Source of the DNA: Burkholderiales bacterium
GTDB lineage: Bacteria; Pseudomonadota; Gammaproteobacteria; Burkholderiales; Burkholderiaceae
Direction: 5' to 3'
Length of the DNA: 5,346 nt
Assembly: GCA_947371645.1 (NCBI GenBank)
Contig: CANBQJ010000250.1
Location: 1-5,346 of the forward strand
Numbering within the stretch: position 1 is the stretch's first letter; every line of letters begins with the position of its first letter. Below the pieces are notes generated by a model. The model worked only from the letters and a program-made list of their open reading frames with translations. It had not been told where the DNA came from and did not search any database. This document shows positions 1 through 5,346 of this stretch, piece by piece. Both the position numbers and the translations under genes were made by a program.

Positions 1-1454
1 GTGTTGAGCACCGAGAAGGCCGTGTTGGCCGCGGTGGAACTGGCACCCACGGTGATGGACACGATCTCGTTGGGGTCTGCGCCCAGGTCGTGGGTCAGCT
101 CATCGCTCACCGTCGAGGTCGTGCCGTAGATGGTCCAGCTGCCGTCGGCATTTTGCTGGCCGGTGATGTTGCGCAGGCCGTCTTGCTGGATCTGCCAGCC
201 CAGGCCCGTGGGCGATGTCGTCTGCCCCACCAGGCCTTGCTGGAAGGTCTGGGCCAGCGACCAGTTGCCCGTGCTGTCGGCGATCCATTCCTGCAAGCCG
301 GCAAAACTGGTGTTCTTGCCTGCCACGCCCATGCGCACGCCGTCGCCCTCATCGGCCACGAACAAGATCTTGTCGTTACCAAAGAACAAGCCAAAGGGGT
401 GAGGCGTGGCGGTGGTCGGCGTGGTCTCGGCCACCTTCTCCGAGAGCTTGTTGAAGCCCGGCAGGATGGTGATGGCGGCGTTGTTCAGCGCGCCCTGGCC
501 CAGGGCACCGGTGGCGCCCACTTGGTAAACCGTGTTGACGCCGTTGCTGCCGCTGCCCTTGGTCACGAACAGCGTGTTGTTGAACACGGTCATGCCGCGG
601 AAGTTGTCGTCCTTGCCGGTCTTGTCCGGCGCGTAGTTCTGGCCGGGGTGGGCGGGGTCGGGCAGTTGGGCCAGGGAGAAGCCGCGCTGGTAACCACTGG
701 CGCTGCCAAAGGTACCTTGGGCCACGCCCACGGCCGTGGTGTTGCCCGACGTGCCCACCGTGATGCGTTGCACGCCGGTGTTGTCGCTGAGCTGGCTCAG
801 GCCGGCGCCATTGGCGCTGCCGTTGCCGGCATTGCCCACCATGTAGTACTGGTTGCCCACCTGCACCGCCGCGCGGCCGTTGTTGCCGCTGTAGGCGTTG
901 ACGTTGGTCACCTGCAGGCTGCCGGTGCTCAGGTTCAGCGAACCCACGGCGCGGGCGTAGGTCGAGCTCACCGGGTTGGTCGAATCGAAGACCGATGCGG
1001 TGTTCGAGTTCGACACGTCCAGCGCGTTCTTGGGCGCGGCATAGCCCATGAAGGCCACCGACTTGCCATCGCTGGACAGGTTCAGCGCCAGCTCCGACTT
1101 GGACGCGAAACTGGTGGTGATGACGTTGGCATCGATGGCGGTCGAGTTGACGCGCACACCCGATGTCGTCAGCTGGTCGATGTAGATGGGGGACGTCACA
1201 CCGAAGGAGGCGTCGACCGACTCGTTCTTGAAGACGTTGTTGAAGCTGCCGTCGGCGATGGCCGCGACGCCACCCGACAGGGTCTGGCCGATGGCAACGG
1301 TCGAAGCCGTGCCTTCGTACACGGTGCGAGTCACCACCAGGTTGCCCGGCAGGAAGGCTTGTGCGGCGGCGGGCGCAGCGGTCACGGCCATGGCAGCCAT
1401 GGCGATGGCCGTGACCACCAGCTGGCGGGACGGAGAAGAGAAACGGGGCAACAT
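1..1454 (-). CDS. Exported protein of unknown function, beta-propeller-like, 3' end beyond window
   Basis: I do not recognise a named family. The frame is open for 484 codons from the chosen ATG to the window edge, so the C-terminus is missing. Residues 1-33 form a textbook Sec signal peptide: basic start (R4, R10), an Ala/Met/Val-rich core at 12-27, and a signal peptidase I site ending AAAQA before F34. The mature part is rich in Gly, Asn, Ser, Thr and Val. I see no cysteine in it, which fits an extracytoplasmic beta-rich protein. Recognisable patches are LVVTRTVYEG (39-48), ADGSFNN (67-73), ASFGVTSPIYIDQL (82-95) and HPFGLFFGND followed by ILFVADEGDG (about 351-371). The last resembles blades of NHL/WD-type propellers. 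A lipid or PEP-CTERM-type anchor could exist in the unseen C-terminus. Start choice: AGGA at 1463-1466 lies 8 nt before the ATG at 1454. An in-frame ATG at 1463 overlaps that site and has no ribosome-binding site of its own. The gene is divergent from the DUF1653 gene. Coding status is secure; function is unknown. Confidence 0.88.
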   Translation of the reverse strand, partial: MLPRFSSPSRQLVVTAIAMAAMAVTAAPAAAQAFLPGNLVVTRTVYEGTASTVAIGQTLSGGVAAIADGSFNNVFKNESVDASFGVTSPIYIDQLTTSGVRVNSTAIDANVITTSFASKSELALNLSSDGKSVAFMGYAAPKNALDVSNSNTASVFDSTNPVSSTYARAVGSLNLSTGSLQVTNVNAYSGNNGRAAVQVGNQYYMVGNAGNGSANGAGLSQLSDNTGVQRITVGTSGNTTAVGVAQGTFGSASGYQRGFSLAQLPDPAHPGQNYAPDKTGKDDNFRGMTVFNNTLFVTKGSGSNGVNTVYQVGATGALGQGALNNAAITILPGFNKLSEKVAETTPTTATPHPFGLFFGNDKILFVADEGDGVRMGVAGKNTSFAGLQEWIADSTGNWSLAQTFQQGLVGQTTSPTGLGWQIQQDGLRNITGQQNADGSWTIYGTTSTVSDELTHDLGADPNEIVSITVGASSTAANTAFSVLN

Positions 1455-1462
1455 GTTGGACA

Positions 1463-1466
1463 TCCT
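1463..1466 (-). promoter_or_regulatory. Ribosome-binding site (AGGA) deciding the start of the exported protein
   Basis: On the minus strand AGGA is followed by 8 nt and then the ATG at 1454. The final A of AGGA is the first base of the alternative ATG at 1463, so the two starts cannot both use it. This favours the start at 1454 and a signal peptide beginning MLPRF. Confidence 0.5.
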
Positions 1467-1499
1467 GAGGGCAATGAAGGTGCCGGGATGCTAGGTATC

Positions 1500-1575
1500 A
1501 GGGGTGACACCTTGCACCGTGTCCTGACACACGCACGGCAGGGATCGGCCCATGCGCATGACAACCCTGTCACGC
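1500..1575. repeat. Cluster of TGACA/TGTCA half-sites in the divergent intergenic region
   Basis: TGACAC occurs at 1505-1510 and again at 1525-1530, exactly 20 bp apart, or about two helical turns. GTGTC-CT-GACAC at 1519-1530 is a perfect inverted repeat. TGACA-ACCC-TGTCA at 1559-1572 is a second perfect inverted repeat. The region separates the minus-strand exported-protein gene from the plus-strand DUF1653/efflux unit, so it should hold the promoters of both. I could not place convincing -35/-10 pairs. A regulator binding here is an inference. Confidence 0.35.
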
Positions 1576-1672
1576 CAACCGGCCTTTCGGCCCACGCCTG
1601 GCCAGCAAGCGCTCATGAATGTTTCGCAAGGTAAAGCCGGCCGGGCGTCTCGCCTGTGCGACCATCTTCGCC

Positions 1673-1936
1673 ATGGCCATCGAAGACCCCACCCCCTTGC
1701 CGCCCCTGCCCACGCTGAAACCGGGCCGCTACACCCACTACAAGAACCTGCCCTATGAGGTGATTGGCGTGGCGCGCCACTCCGAAACGCACGAACCCCT
1801 GGTGGTCTACCGCCCCCTCTATGGCGAAGGCGCGCTGTGGGTGCGGCCCTACGCCATGTTCATCGAAGACGTGGTCGTGGATGGTGTGCGCCGCCCCCGC
1901 TTTGCCTTTGAAGCCAGCGCCGCCGACCGCACTTGA
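1673..1936 (+). CDS. DUF1653 domain protein
   Basis: A small cytoplasmic protein of 87 residues that matches the DUF1653 pattern almost end to end. It has a proline-rich N-terminus (6-17), then PGRYTHYKNLPYEVIGVARHS (17-37), LVVYRPLY (43-50), LWVRPYAMF (55-63) and a closing VDGVRRPRF (69-77). Members are short, aromatic-rich single-domain proteins found alone or fused to other domains, and no biochemical role is established to my knowledge. The frame is open upstream to an ATG at 1619, which would add 18 residues. I chose 1673 because the extra segment lies outside the domain; neither start has a good ribosome-binding site. The PACE gene starts 4 nt after the stop, so the two are almost certainly co-transcribed and translationally coupled. 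Whether DUF1653 helps efflux is unknown. Confidence 0.85.
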   Translation: MAIEDPTPLPPLPTLKPGRYTHYKNLPYEVIGVARHSETHEPLVVYRPLYGEGALWVRPYAMFIEDVVVDGVRRPRFAFEASAADRT

Positions 1937-1940
1937 ACCC

Positions 1941-2387
1941 ATGGTGTCCCCCATGCAAGGCCCTCGCCGCAAAGTTGTCCACGCCCTGCTCTATGAAGCC
2001 TTTGCCATCTGCATCGTCGCGGGTGTGATGCAGCCCATCTCCGGCCTGGGGCCTGAGGCCACCGGGCCGTTTGCGGTGCTCACGTCCGTCATCGCCCTGC
2101 TGTGGAACATGGCCTTCAACACGGCGTTCGAAACCTGGGAGCGCCGCCAGCCCAGCCGGGCCCGCACCCTGCGCCGCCGTGCCGCCCATGCCCTGCTGTT
2201 TGAAGCCGGCCTGGTGCTGATGACCGTGCCCCTGATCGCCTGGTGGATGCACATGGGCTGGGGGGCCGCCCTGCTGGCCGACCTGGGCCTGGTGCTGCTG
2301 TTCCTGACCTACACCTTCTGCTTCAACTGGGTGTTCGACCGCGTGTTCGGGCTGCCTGCCAGCACGCAGGCGCCAGCCAGCCCCTGA
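1941..2387 (+). CDS. PACE-family multidrug/biocide efflux transporter (AceI-like)
   Basis: A 148-residue inner-membrane protein with two tandem BTP (bacterial transmembrane pair) units, about 9-69 and 78-138, giving four predicted helices. PACE proteins export cationic biocides such as chlorhexidine, or short diamines, using the proton gradient. Repeat 1 has RRKVVHALLYE with E19, then WNMAFN (55-60) and a cluster of acidic and aromatic residues (FETWE, 63-67). Repeat 2 has RRAAHALLFEAGL with E88, D114, and the closing YTFCFNW and FD (124-133). Counted from the alternative ATG at 1953, E19 becomes residue 15, matching the essential Glu15 of Acinetobacter AceI, so 1953 is a credible start. I kept 1941 because it is only 4 nt from the DUF1653 stop, which fits translational coupling. 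Neither start has a clear Shine-Dalgarno. Length is normal for the family and no key residue is missing. No LysR-type AceR-like regulator is adjacent. The substrate cannot be read from sequence. Confidence 0.93.
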   Translation: MVSPMQGPRRKVVHALLYEAFAICIVAGVMQPISGLGPEATGPFAVLTSVIALLWNMAFNTAFETWERRQPSRARTLRRRAAHALLFEAGLVLMTVPLIAWWMHMGWGAALLADLGLVLLFLTYTFCFNWVFDRVFGLPASTQAPASP

Positions 2388-2395
2388 ACGGCGTC

Positions 2396-2428
2396 CTGAC
2401 AGCCTGCTGACAGCACGTTGTCAGCAGG
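2396..2428. repeat. CTGACAG direct repeat overlapping a perfect 10-bp inverted repeat
   Basis: CTGACAG occurs at 2396-2402 and 2407-2413, separated by 4 bp. The second copy lies in the left arm of a perfect inverted repeat: CCTGCTGACA (2403-2412), a 6-nt centre, and TGTCAGCAGG (2419-2428). In RNA this would be a 10-bp hairpin 15 nt after the efflux-gene stop. There is no following T-run, so it is a weak candidate for an intrinsic terminator. It may instead be an operator ahead of the VOC gene. TTGTCA at 2418-2423 could be a -35 hexamer, but I see no good -10 at 16-18 bp. One more TGACA lies at 2451-2455. Confidence 0.55.
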
Positions 2429-2506
2429 GGGTGCGCACCATGAGGGCTCCTGACACCGCCGGCACCGACCGGCATCAACTGGCCCTCAAGCCCCAAGGAG
2501 CACCGC

Positions 2507-2887
2507 ATGAGCACCATCCAGCACGCCATCCACTGGTTCGAAATCCCCGTGAGCGACATGGCCCGCAGCACCCGCTTTTACGAGCAGCTGCTGGGCATCA
2601 CCCTGCAGCCAGAAAACGTTTCCGGCATGGCGCTGGCCGTCTTCCCCGCAGACCCGGAGCAAGGCGTCAAGGGCGCTTTGATGAAGGTGGACCGCGTGCA
2701 GCCCCACACCGACGGCGTGCTGCTCTACCTGGACGCCGGCCGCTCGCTGCAGGCCGTGCTGGACCGCCTGCCTGCGCTCGGCGGCCAGGCGCTGACGCCG
2801 CGCGTGCAGCTGCCCGAGGGCATGGGCTGCTTTGCCCACTTCACCGACCCGGACGGCCAGCGCATCGGCCTGCACGCGCTGGACTGA
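2507..2887 (+). CDS. VOC (glyoxalase-fold) family protein
   Basis: A 126-residue single-domain cytoplasmic protein of the vicinal oxygen chelate superfamily (glyoxalase, bleomycin resistance, dioxygenase). The N-terminal betaalphabeta motif is seen in IHWFEIPVSDMARSTRFYEQLLG (8-30). The second half has LLYLDAG, GGQAL..P and the diagnostic ending FAHFTDPDGQRIGLHALD (109-126). The length suits a protein of two betaalphabeta modules that dimerises. Metal ligands in such proteins usually lie near the first strand (H6 or H9 here) and in late strands, but I cannot assign a complete set, so enzymatic activity is unproven. The start is supported by AGGAG at 2496-2500, 6 nt upstream. A YafY-type regulator follows after 30 nt on the same strand. 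VOC and YafY genes are often neighbours in proteobacteria, so the regulator probably controls this gene. Substrate unknown. Confidence 0.92.
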   Translation: MSTIQHAIHWFEIPVSDMARSTRFYEQLLGITLQPENVSGMALAVFPADPEQGVKGALMKVDRVQPHTDGVLLYLDAGRSLQAVLDRLPALGGQALTPRVQLPEGMGCFAHFTDPDGQRIGLHALD

Positions 2888-2899
2888 GCCACGCCGCCC

Positions 2900-2911
2900 T
2901 TGCGGCACACT
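2900..2911 (+). promoter_or_regulatory. Candidate -10 region for the YafY-type regulator gene
   Basis: The 12-mer TTGCGGCACACT ends 6 nt before the regulator ATG at 2918. If CACACT is the -10 hexamer, transcription would begin at or next to the ATG and give a leaderless mRNA. That would explain the absence of a Shine-Dalgarno. A related 12-mer, TTGCGCGATACT, precedes the SDR gene at 4750-4761, identical at 9 of 12 positions. No -35 was identified, so this is a hypothesis. Confidence 0.3.
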
Positions 2912-2917
2912 GCCCGC

Positions 2918-3619
2918 ATGCGCCGCGCCGATCGCCTCTTCCAGCTGCTGCAGCTCATCCGTGGGCGGCGCCTGTCCACGGCCGCCTGGCTGGCCGCGCG
3001 CATGGAGGTGTCGGTGCGCACCGTCTACCGCGATGTGGCCGCCTTGCAAGGGCAGGGCGTGCCCATCGAAGGCGAAGCCGGCGTGGGCTACAGGGTTGCC
3101 CGCGACTACAGCCTGCCGCCGCTCATGTTCACCCCCGAACAAGCCCAGGCCCTGCTGGCCTGCGTGCGCATCGCCCGCCAGCGGCTGGACCCGGCCCTGG
3201 CCACCCAGGCCGACGACGCGCTCAGCAAGATCCTCAGCGTGCTGCCGCCCGATGCCCGGGCCGCCACCGACCGCCTGGCCCTGCACGCCCCGCCTCGCGT
3301 GGACGGCGCCCTGCTCAACGACACCGTGCGCGCCCACCTCGGCAGCCTGCGCCAGGCCATCGACCAGCGCCGCAAGGTGCGCCTGCGCTACCAGGACGTG
3401 CAGGCTCAAGGCAGCGAGCGCCTGCTGCGGCCCCTGGCCTGCCTGCACTGGGAAGCCGCGTGGACGCTGGCCGCCTGGTGCGAGCTGCGCCAGGACTTCC
3501 GCCAGTTCCGCGTCGACCGCATTGTGGGCCTGACGGTGAGCGACGACACCTTCCGCGACGAGCCCGGCAGGACCCTGGCCGACCTGCTGCGCCAGATCCA
3601 GCTGCCGCCCTTGCCCTGA
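2918..3619 (+). CDS. YafY-type transcriptional regulator (HTH_11 + WYL)
   Basis: A 233-residue DNA-binding regulator. Residues 4-58 form the DeoR-like winged helix: RLFQLLQLIRG (6-16), the helix-turn-helix LSTAAWLAARMEVSVRTVYRDVAAL (19-43), then the wing with GVPIEGEAGVGYRV (47-60). LPPLMFTPEQAQAL (66-79) is the usual linker to the effector part. A WYL-like sensor domain covers about 136-205, with RLRYQD (155-160), LRPL (170-173) and the family signature W..AWTLAAWCELRQDFRQFRVDRI (178-202). WYL proteins sense small ligands or nucleic acids; the ligand here is unknown. The frame is open from a TTG at 2900, but the first ATG at 2918 starts directly at the conserved RRADRL and is preferred. No ribosome-binding site is visible; a leaderless start is possible. 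It follows the VOC gene by 30 nt and likely regulates it and itself. Confidence 0.93.
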   Translation: MRRADRLFQLLQLIRGRRLSTAAWLAARMEVSVRTVYRDVAALQGQGVPIEGEAGVGYRVARDYSLPPLMFTPEQAQALLACVRIARQRLDPALATQADDALSKILSVLPPDARAATDRLALHAPPRVDGALLNDTVRAHLGSLRQAIDQRRKVRLRYQDVQAQGSERLLRPLACLHWEAAWTLAAWCELRQDFRQFRVDRIVGLTVSDDTFRDEPGRTLADLLRQIQLPPLP

Positions 3620-3738
3620 TCGGGCCCGACACACCGAGGCAACCCCGGGACAACCCCGATGTCGCCTTGTCGCCCCCACACCCCGGCTGTCGCCGATGTG
3701 ACTAGGCACACGTGCCGTGGCGACCCACACTCGTGGCC
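3620..3738. other. Intergenic spacer with TGTCGCC repeats ahead of the hydrolase gene
   Basis: TCGGGCCCGA at 3620-3629 is a perfect 10-bp palindrome right after the YafY stop; it has no T-run and is not a convincing terminator. TGTCGCC occurs three times on the plus strand: 3660-3666, 3668-3674 and 3688-3694. The spacer should carry the hydrolase promoter, but no good -35/-10 pair is visible. The repeats may be operator half-sites or chance in GC-rich DNA. Confidence 0.3.
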
Positions 3739-4731
3739 ATGCCCCGCACCGCAGTACACCCCTCCTCCCCCGCTTCACCCGCCGCACCTGGCGGGCACGG
3801 TGCCCTCTGGTCCACCGTCCTGCCCTATCAGGCCGACGCCCCGGCCGCCGAGGCCCCGGCCCGCCTGCGCCTGATCGCCGGCCCCGACGGCCACATCGCC
3901 CTGCGCACCTGGGGCGACCCGCGCCTGCCCGTGATGATCCTGGTGCACGGCTACCCCGACACCAGCCTGACCTGGGCGCGCGTGGCCCCGCTGCTGGCCC
4001 AGCGTCACCACGTGGTGGCCTACGACGTGCGTGGCGCCGGTGACTCCTTCATCCCCCGCCGCAAGGCCGACTACACGCTGGAACGCCTCACCGCCGACTT
4101 CGAAGCCGTCATCGCCGCCGTCAGCCCCGACGCCCCGGTGCACCTGGTGGCCCACGACTGGGGTTCGCTGCAAAGCTGGGAGTTCGTCACCGAGCCGCGC
4201 CTGGCCGGCCGCATCGCCAGCTACACCTCCTGCTCCGGCCCCTGCCTGGACCACGTCGGCCACTGGATGCGCCGCCGCCTGCGCCAGCCCAGCCTGCACC
4301 ACCTCAAGCAGCTGACGGTGCAGTCCATCAAGTCCTGGTACATCGCGGTCTTCCACCTGCCGCTGCTGCCAGCGCTGATGTGGCGCACCGTGCTGGGCCC
4401 GCAATGGCCGCGCTGGATGCGCCTGATGGAAGGCGTCCGCGTGGACGCCCACCCCACCCAGGCCTCGGACGGCGTGCACGGCATGAACCTCTACCGCGCC
4501 AACATGCTGCCTCGCCTGCTGCACCCCCGCGAACGCACCGCCCACGCCCCCGTGCTGGTGCTGGAGCCCGTGCGGGACCTCTACGTCAGCCCCATGCTCA
4601 ACGAAGACCTGGCCCAGTGGGTGCCGCAGCTTCAGCGCCGACAGCTCGACGGCGGGCACTGGGTGATCGCCACCCACCCCGAGGTGTTTGCAGCGCACGT
4701 GCTGGCCTTCACCGGCAGCGTGGCGGGGTGA
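3739..4731 (+). CDS. Alpha/beta hydrolase, epoxide-hydrolase-like (EphD hydrolase-domain type)
   Basis: A 330-residue cytoplasmic enzyme of the alpha/beta-hydrolase fold. The core starts near L43, after a low-complexity Pro/Ala N-terminus. HGYPD (70-74) is the HGxP oxyanion-hole motif. HDWGS (139-143) is the nucleophile elbow with Asp140, not Ser, as nucleophile. D280 and H307 (GGHW) complete an Asp-Asp-His triad. Asp nucleophiles mark epoxide hydrolases and haloalkane dehalogenases. Lid tyrosines Y201 (SWY) and Y252 (LYR) sit where epoxide-activating tyrosines are expected, which favours epoxide hydrolase. The lid and the stretch around SYTSCSGPCLDH resemble, from memory, the N-terminal half of mycobacterial EphD, which is fused to an SDR. 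The frame is open to a GTG at 3712 (9 extra residues), preceded by a weak AGG. The ATG at 3739 has no clear ribosome-binding site, so the start is uncertain. An SDR gene follows after 55 nt on the same strand. Natural substrate unknown. Confidence 0.9.
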   Translation: MPRTAVHPSSPASPAAPGGHGALWSTVLPYQADAPAAEAPARLRLIAGPDGHIALRTWGDPRLPVMILVHGYPDTSLTWARVAPLLAQRHHVVAYDVRGAGDSFIPRRKADYTLERLTADFEAVIAAVSPDAPVHLVAHDWGSLQSWEFVTEPRLAGRIASYTSCSGPCLDHVGHWMRRRLRQPSLHHLKQLTVQSIKSWYIAVFHLPLLPALMWRTVLGPQWPRWMRLMEGVRVDAHPTQASDGVHGMNLYRANMLPRLLHPRERTAHAPVLVLEPVRDLYVSPMLNEDLAQWVPQLQRRQLDGGHWVIATHPEVFAAHVLAFTGSVAG

Positions 4732-4749
4732 GCCCGGCCACGATCCGGC

Positions 4750-4761
4750 TTGCGCGATACT
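4750..4761 (+). promoter_or_regulatory. Candidate -10 region upstream of the SDR gene
   Basis: TTGCGCGATACT contains GATACT, one base from TATACT. It would place transcription start near 4768, about 20 nt before the ATG and just ahead of the AGGAG ribosome-binding site. It resembles the 12-mer upstream of the regulator gene at 2900-2911. If real, the SDR gene has its own promoter besides any read-through from the hydrolase. No -35 is obvious. Confidence 0.3.
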
Positions 4762-4786
4762 CGGCCCCCAACACCAGGAGAGCCCC

Positions 4787-5346
4787 ATGCGCAAGACCGT
4801 CGTGATCACCGGGGGCAACTCCGGCATTGGCCTGGCCATCGCCCACGAGGTGGCGCAACGCGGCGCCACCGTCTGCCTGGCCTGCCGCGACCAGACCAAG
4901 GCGGCCGCCGCCCGCGACGCCATCCAGGCCCGCACCCCCGGCGCCGAAGTCGAGCTCTACAAGCTGGACCTGGCCTCCTTCGACGGCATCCGCGCCTTCG
5001 TGCGTGAGTTCAACGGCCGCCACGAACGCCTCGATGCCCTGGTCAACAACGCCGGCGCCGTGCCCACGAAGCAGCAGTTCACAGCAGAAGGCTTCGAGCT
5101 GCAGTTCGGTGGCAACTACCTGGGCCCCTTCCTGCTGACCCACCTGCTGCTGCCCGCGCTGCAGGAGGCCGCAAGGCAAGGTGAACAGGACCAGGGCGAG
5201 GCCCGCATCGTGCACATGGCCTCCATCGCCCACACCCTGGGCAAGATCAAGCTGGAGACGGCCAAGGGCCGCAAGCCTTATCTGGTGCTGACCACCTACG
5301 CGCAGTCCAAGCTGGCCAACCTGATGTTTTCCAACACCCTGGCGCG
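4787..5346 (+). CDS. Short-chain dehydrogenase/reductase, retinol-dehydrogenase type, cut by window end
   Basis: An NAD(P)-dependent oxidoreductase with a Rossmann fold; 186 full codons are visible and the C-terminus is missing. The cofactor motif TGGNSGIG is at 8-15, and the CRD at 33-35 (basic residue after strand 2) leans towards NADP(H). D61 and L62 follow strand 3, NNAG is at 87-90, and N110 in GGNYLGPFLLTHLLLPAL is the conserved helix-4 Asn. The catalytic Ser is S146 (HMASIA), with Y171 and K175 in YAQSK. The Ser-to-Tyr gap of 25 residues is longer than the 12-13 of classical SDRs and matches the RDH11/12 and WWOX-like group, which acts on lipophilic alcohols, aldehydes or ketones. The start is firm: AGGAG at 4776-4780 lies 6 nt upstream. 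It follows the hydrolase gene by 55 nt. Substrate unknown. Confidence 0.93.
   Translation, partial: MRKTVVITGGNSGIGLAIAHEVAQRGATVCLACRDQTKAAAARDAIQARTPGAEVELYKLDLASFDGIRAFVREFNGRHERLDALVNNAGAVPTKQQFTAEGFELQFGGNYLGPFLLTHLLLPALQEAARQGEQDQGEARIVHMASIAHTLGKIKLETAKGRKPYLVLTTYAQSKLANLMFSNTLA

Noticed and set aside
90..1634. A 514-codon open frame on the plus strand.
   Set aside because: It is antisense to the exported-protein gene, which has a signal peptide and coherent motifs. The plus-strand product is Gly/His/Arg/Val-rich without recognisable domains, as expected for the complement of GC-rich coding DNA.
2396..2413. Pho box (PhoB site) on the minus strand.
   Set aside because: The 7-4-7 spacing fits, but the spacer CAGG is not AT-rich, the orientation leads into the 3' end of the efflux gene, and no phosphate gene is nearby.
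2403..2428. Intrinsic terminator after the efflux gene.
   Set aside because: The stem is perfect, but G-rich sequence follows it with no T-run on the plus strand, so it is reported as a repeat only.
2431..3705. A 424-codon plus-strand frame starting with GTG.
   Set aside because: It overlaps both the VOC and YafY genes in another frame, and its product is Arg/Pro/Ala-rich low complexity.
2486..3787. A 433-codon minus-strand frame.
   Set aside because: It is antisense to two genes with clear family signatures, and its product is Gln/Gly/His/Val-rich without motifs.
3739..4731. Haloalkane dehalogenase.
   Set aside because: The Asp nucleophile with adjacent Trp is compatible, but the two lid tyrosines and the EphD-like lid fit epoxide hydrolase better. 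It cannot be fully excluded without assays.
3775..4935. A 386-codon minus-strand frame.
   Set aside because: It is antisense to the hydrolase and the SDR start, with composition typical of a shadow frame.

Overview
The window is GC-rich and gene-dense. GC-rich third codon positions produce long spurious antisense reading frames. The gene types and short spacers suggest a betaproteobacterium of the order Burkholderiales, for example the Comamonadaceae or the Leptothrix/Aquabacterium/Ideonella group. That placement is an inference from style and gene content; there is no rRNA or other marker gene here. I see no mobile element, CRISPR array, tRNA or rRNA.

Layout. (1) Positions 1-1454, minus strand: a large exported protein with a clear Sec signal peptide, probably a beta-propeller-like repeat protein of unknown role. 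Its C-terminus lies outside the window. (2) Positions 1455-1672: a divergent intergenic region with several TGACA/TGTCA half-sites. (3) Positions 1673-2387, plus strand: a tight two-gene unit encoding a small DUF1653 protein and a PACE-family multidrug efflux protein (AceI-like). (4) Positions 2388-2506: a spacer with a CTGACAG direct repeat and a perfect 10-bp inverted repeat. (5) Positions 2507-3619, plus strand: a VOC (glyoxalase-fold) protein followed by a YafY-type HTH/WYL regulator. (6) Positions 3739-4731 and 4787-5346, plus strand: an epoxide-hydrolase-like alpha/beta hydrolase resembling the hydrolase half of mycobacterial EphD, then a short-chain dehydrogenase of the retinol-dehydrogenase type that is cut by the right edge.

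Functionally this looks like ordinary chromosome carrying small accessory modules: drug or biocide efflux, a VOC protein with its probable regulator, and two oxidative or hydrolytic enzymes that may act on lipophilic substrates. I did not find a convincing undescribed multi-gene system. The most useful leads are the uncharacterised exported protein, the repeat cluster ahead of the VOC gene, a promoter-like 12-mer shared by two intergenic regions, and the hydrolase/SDR pair.
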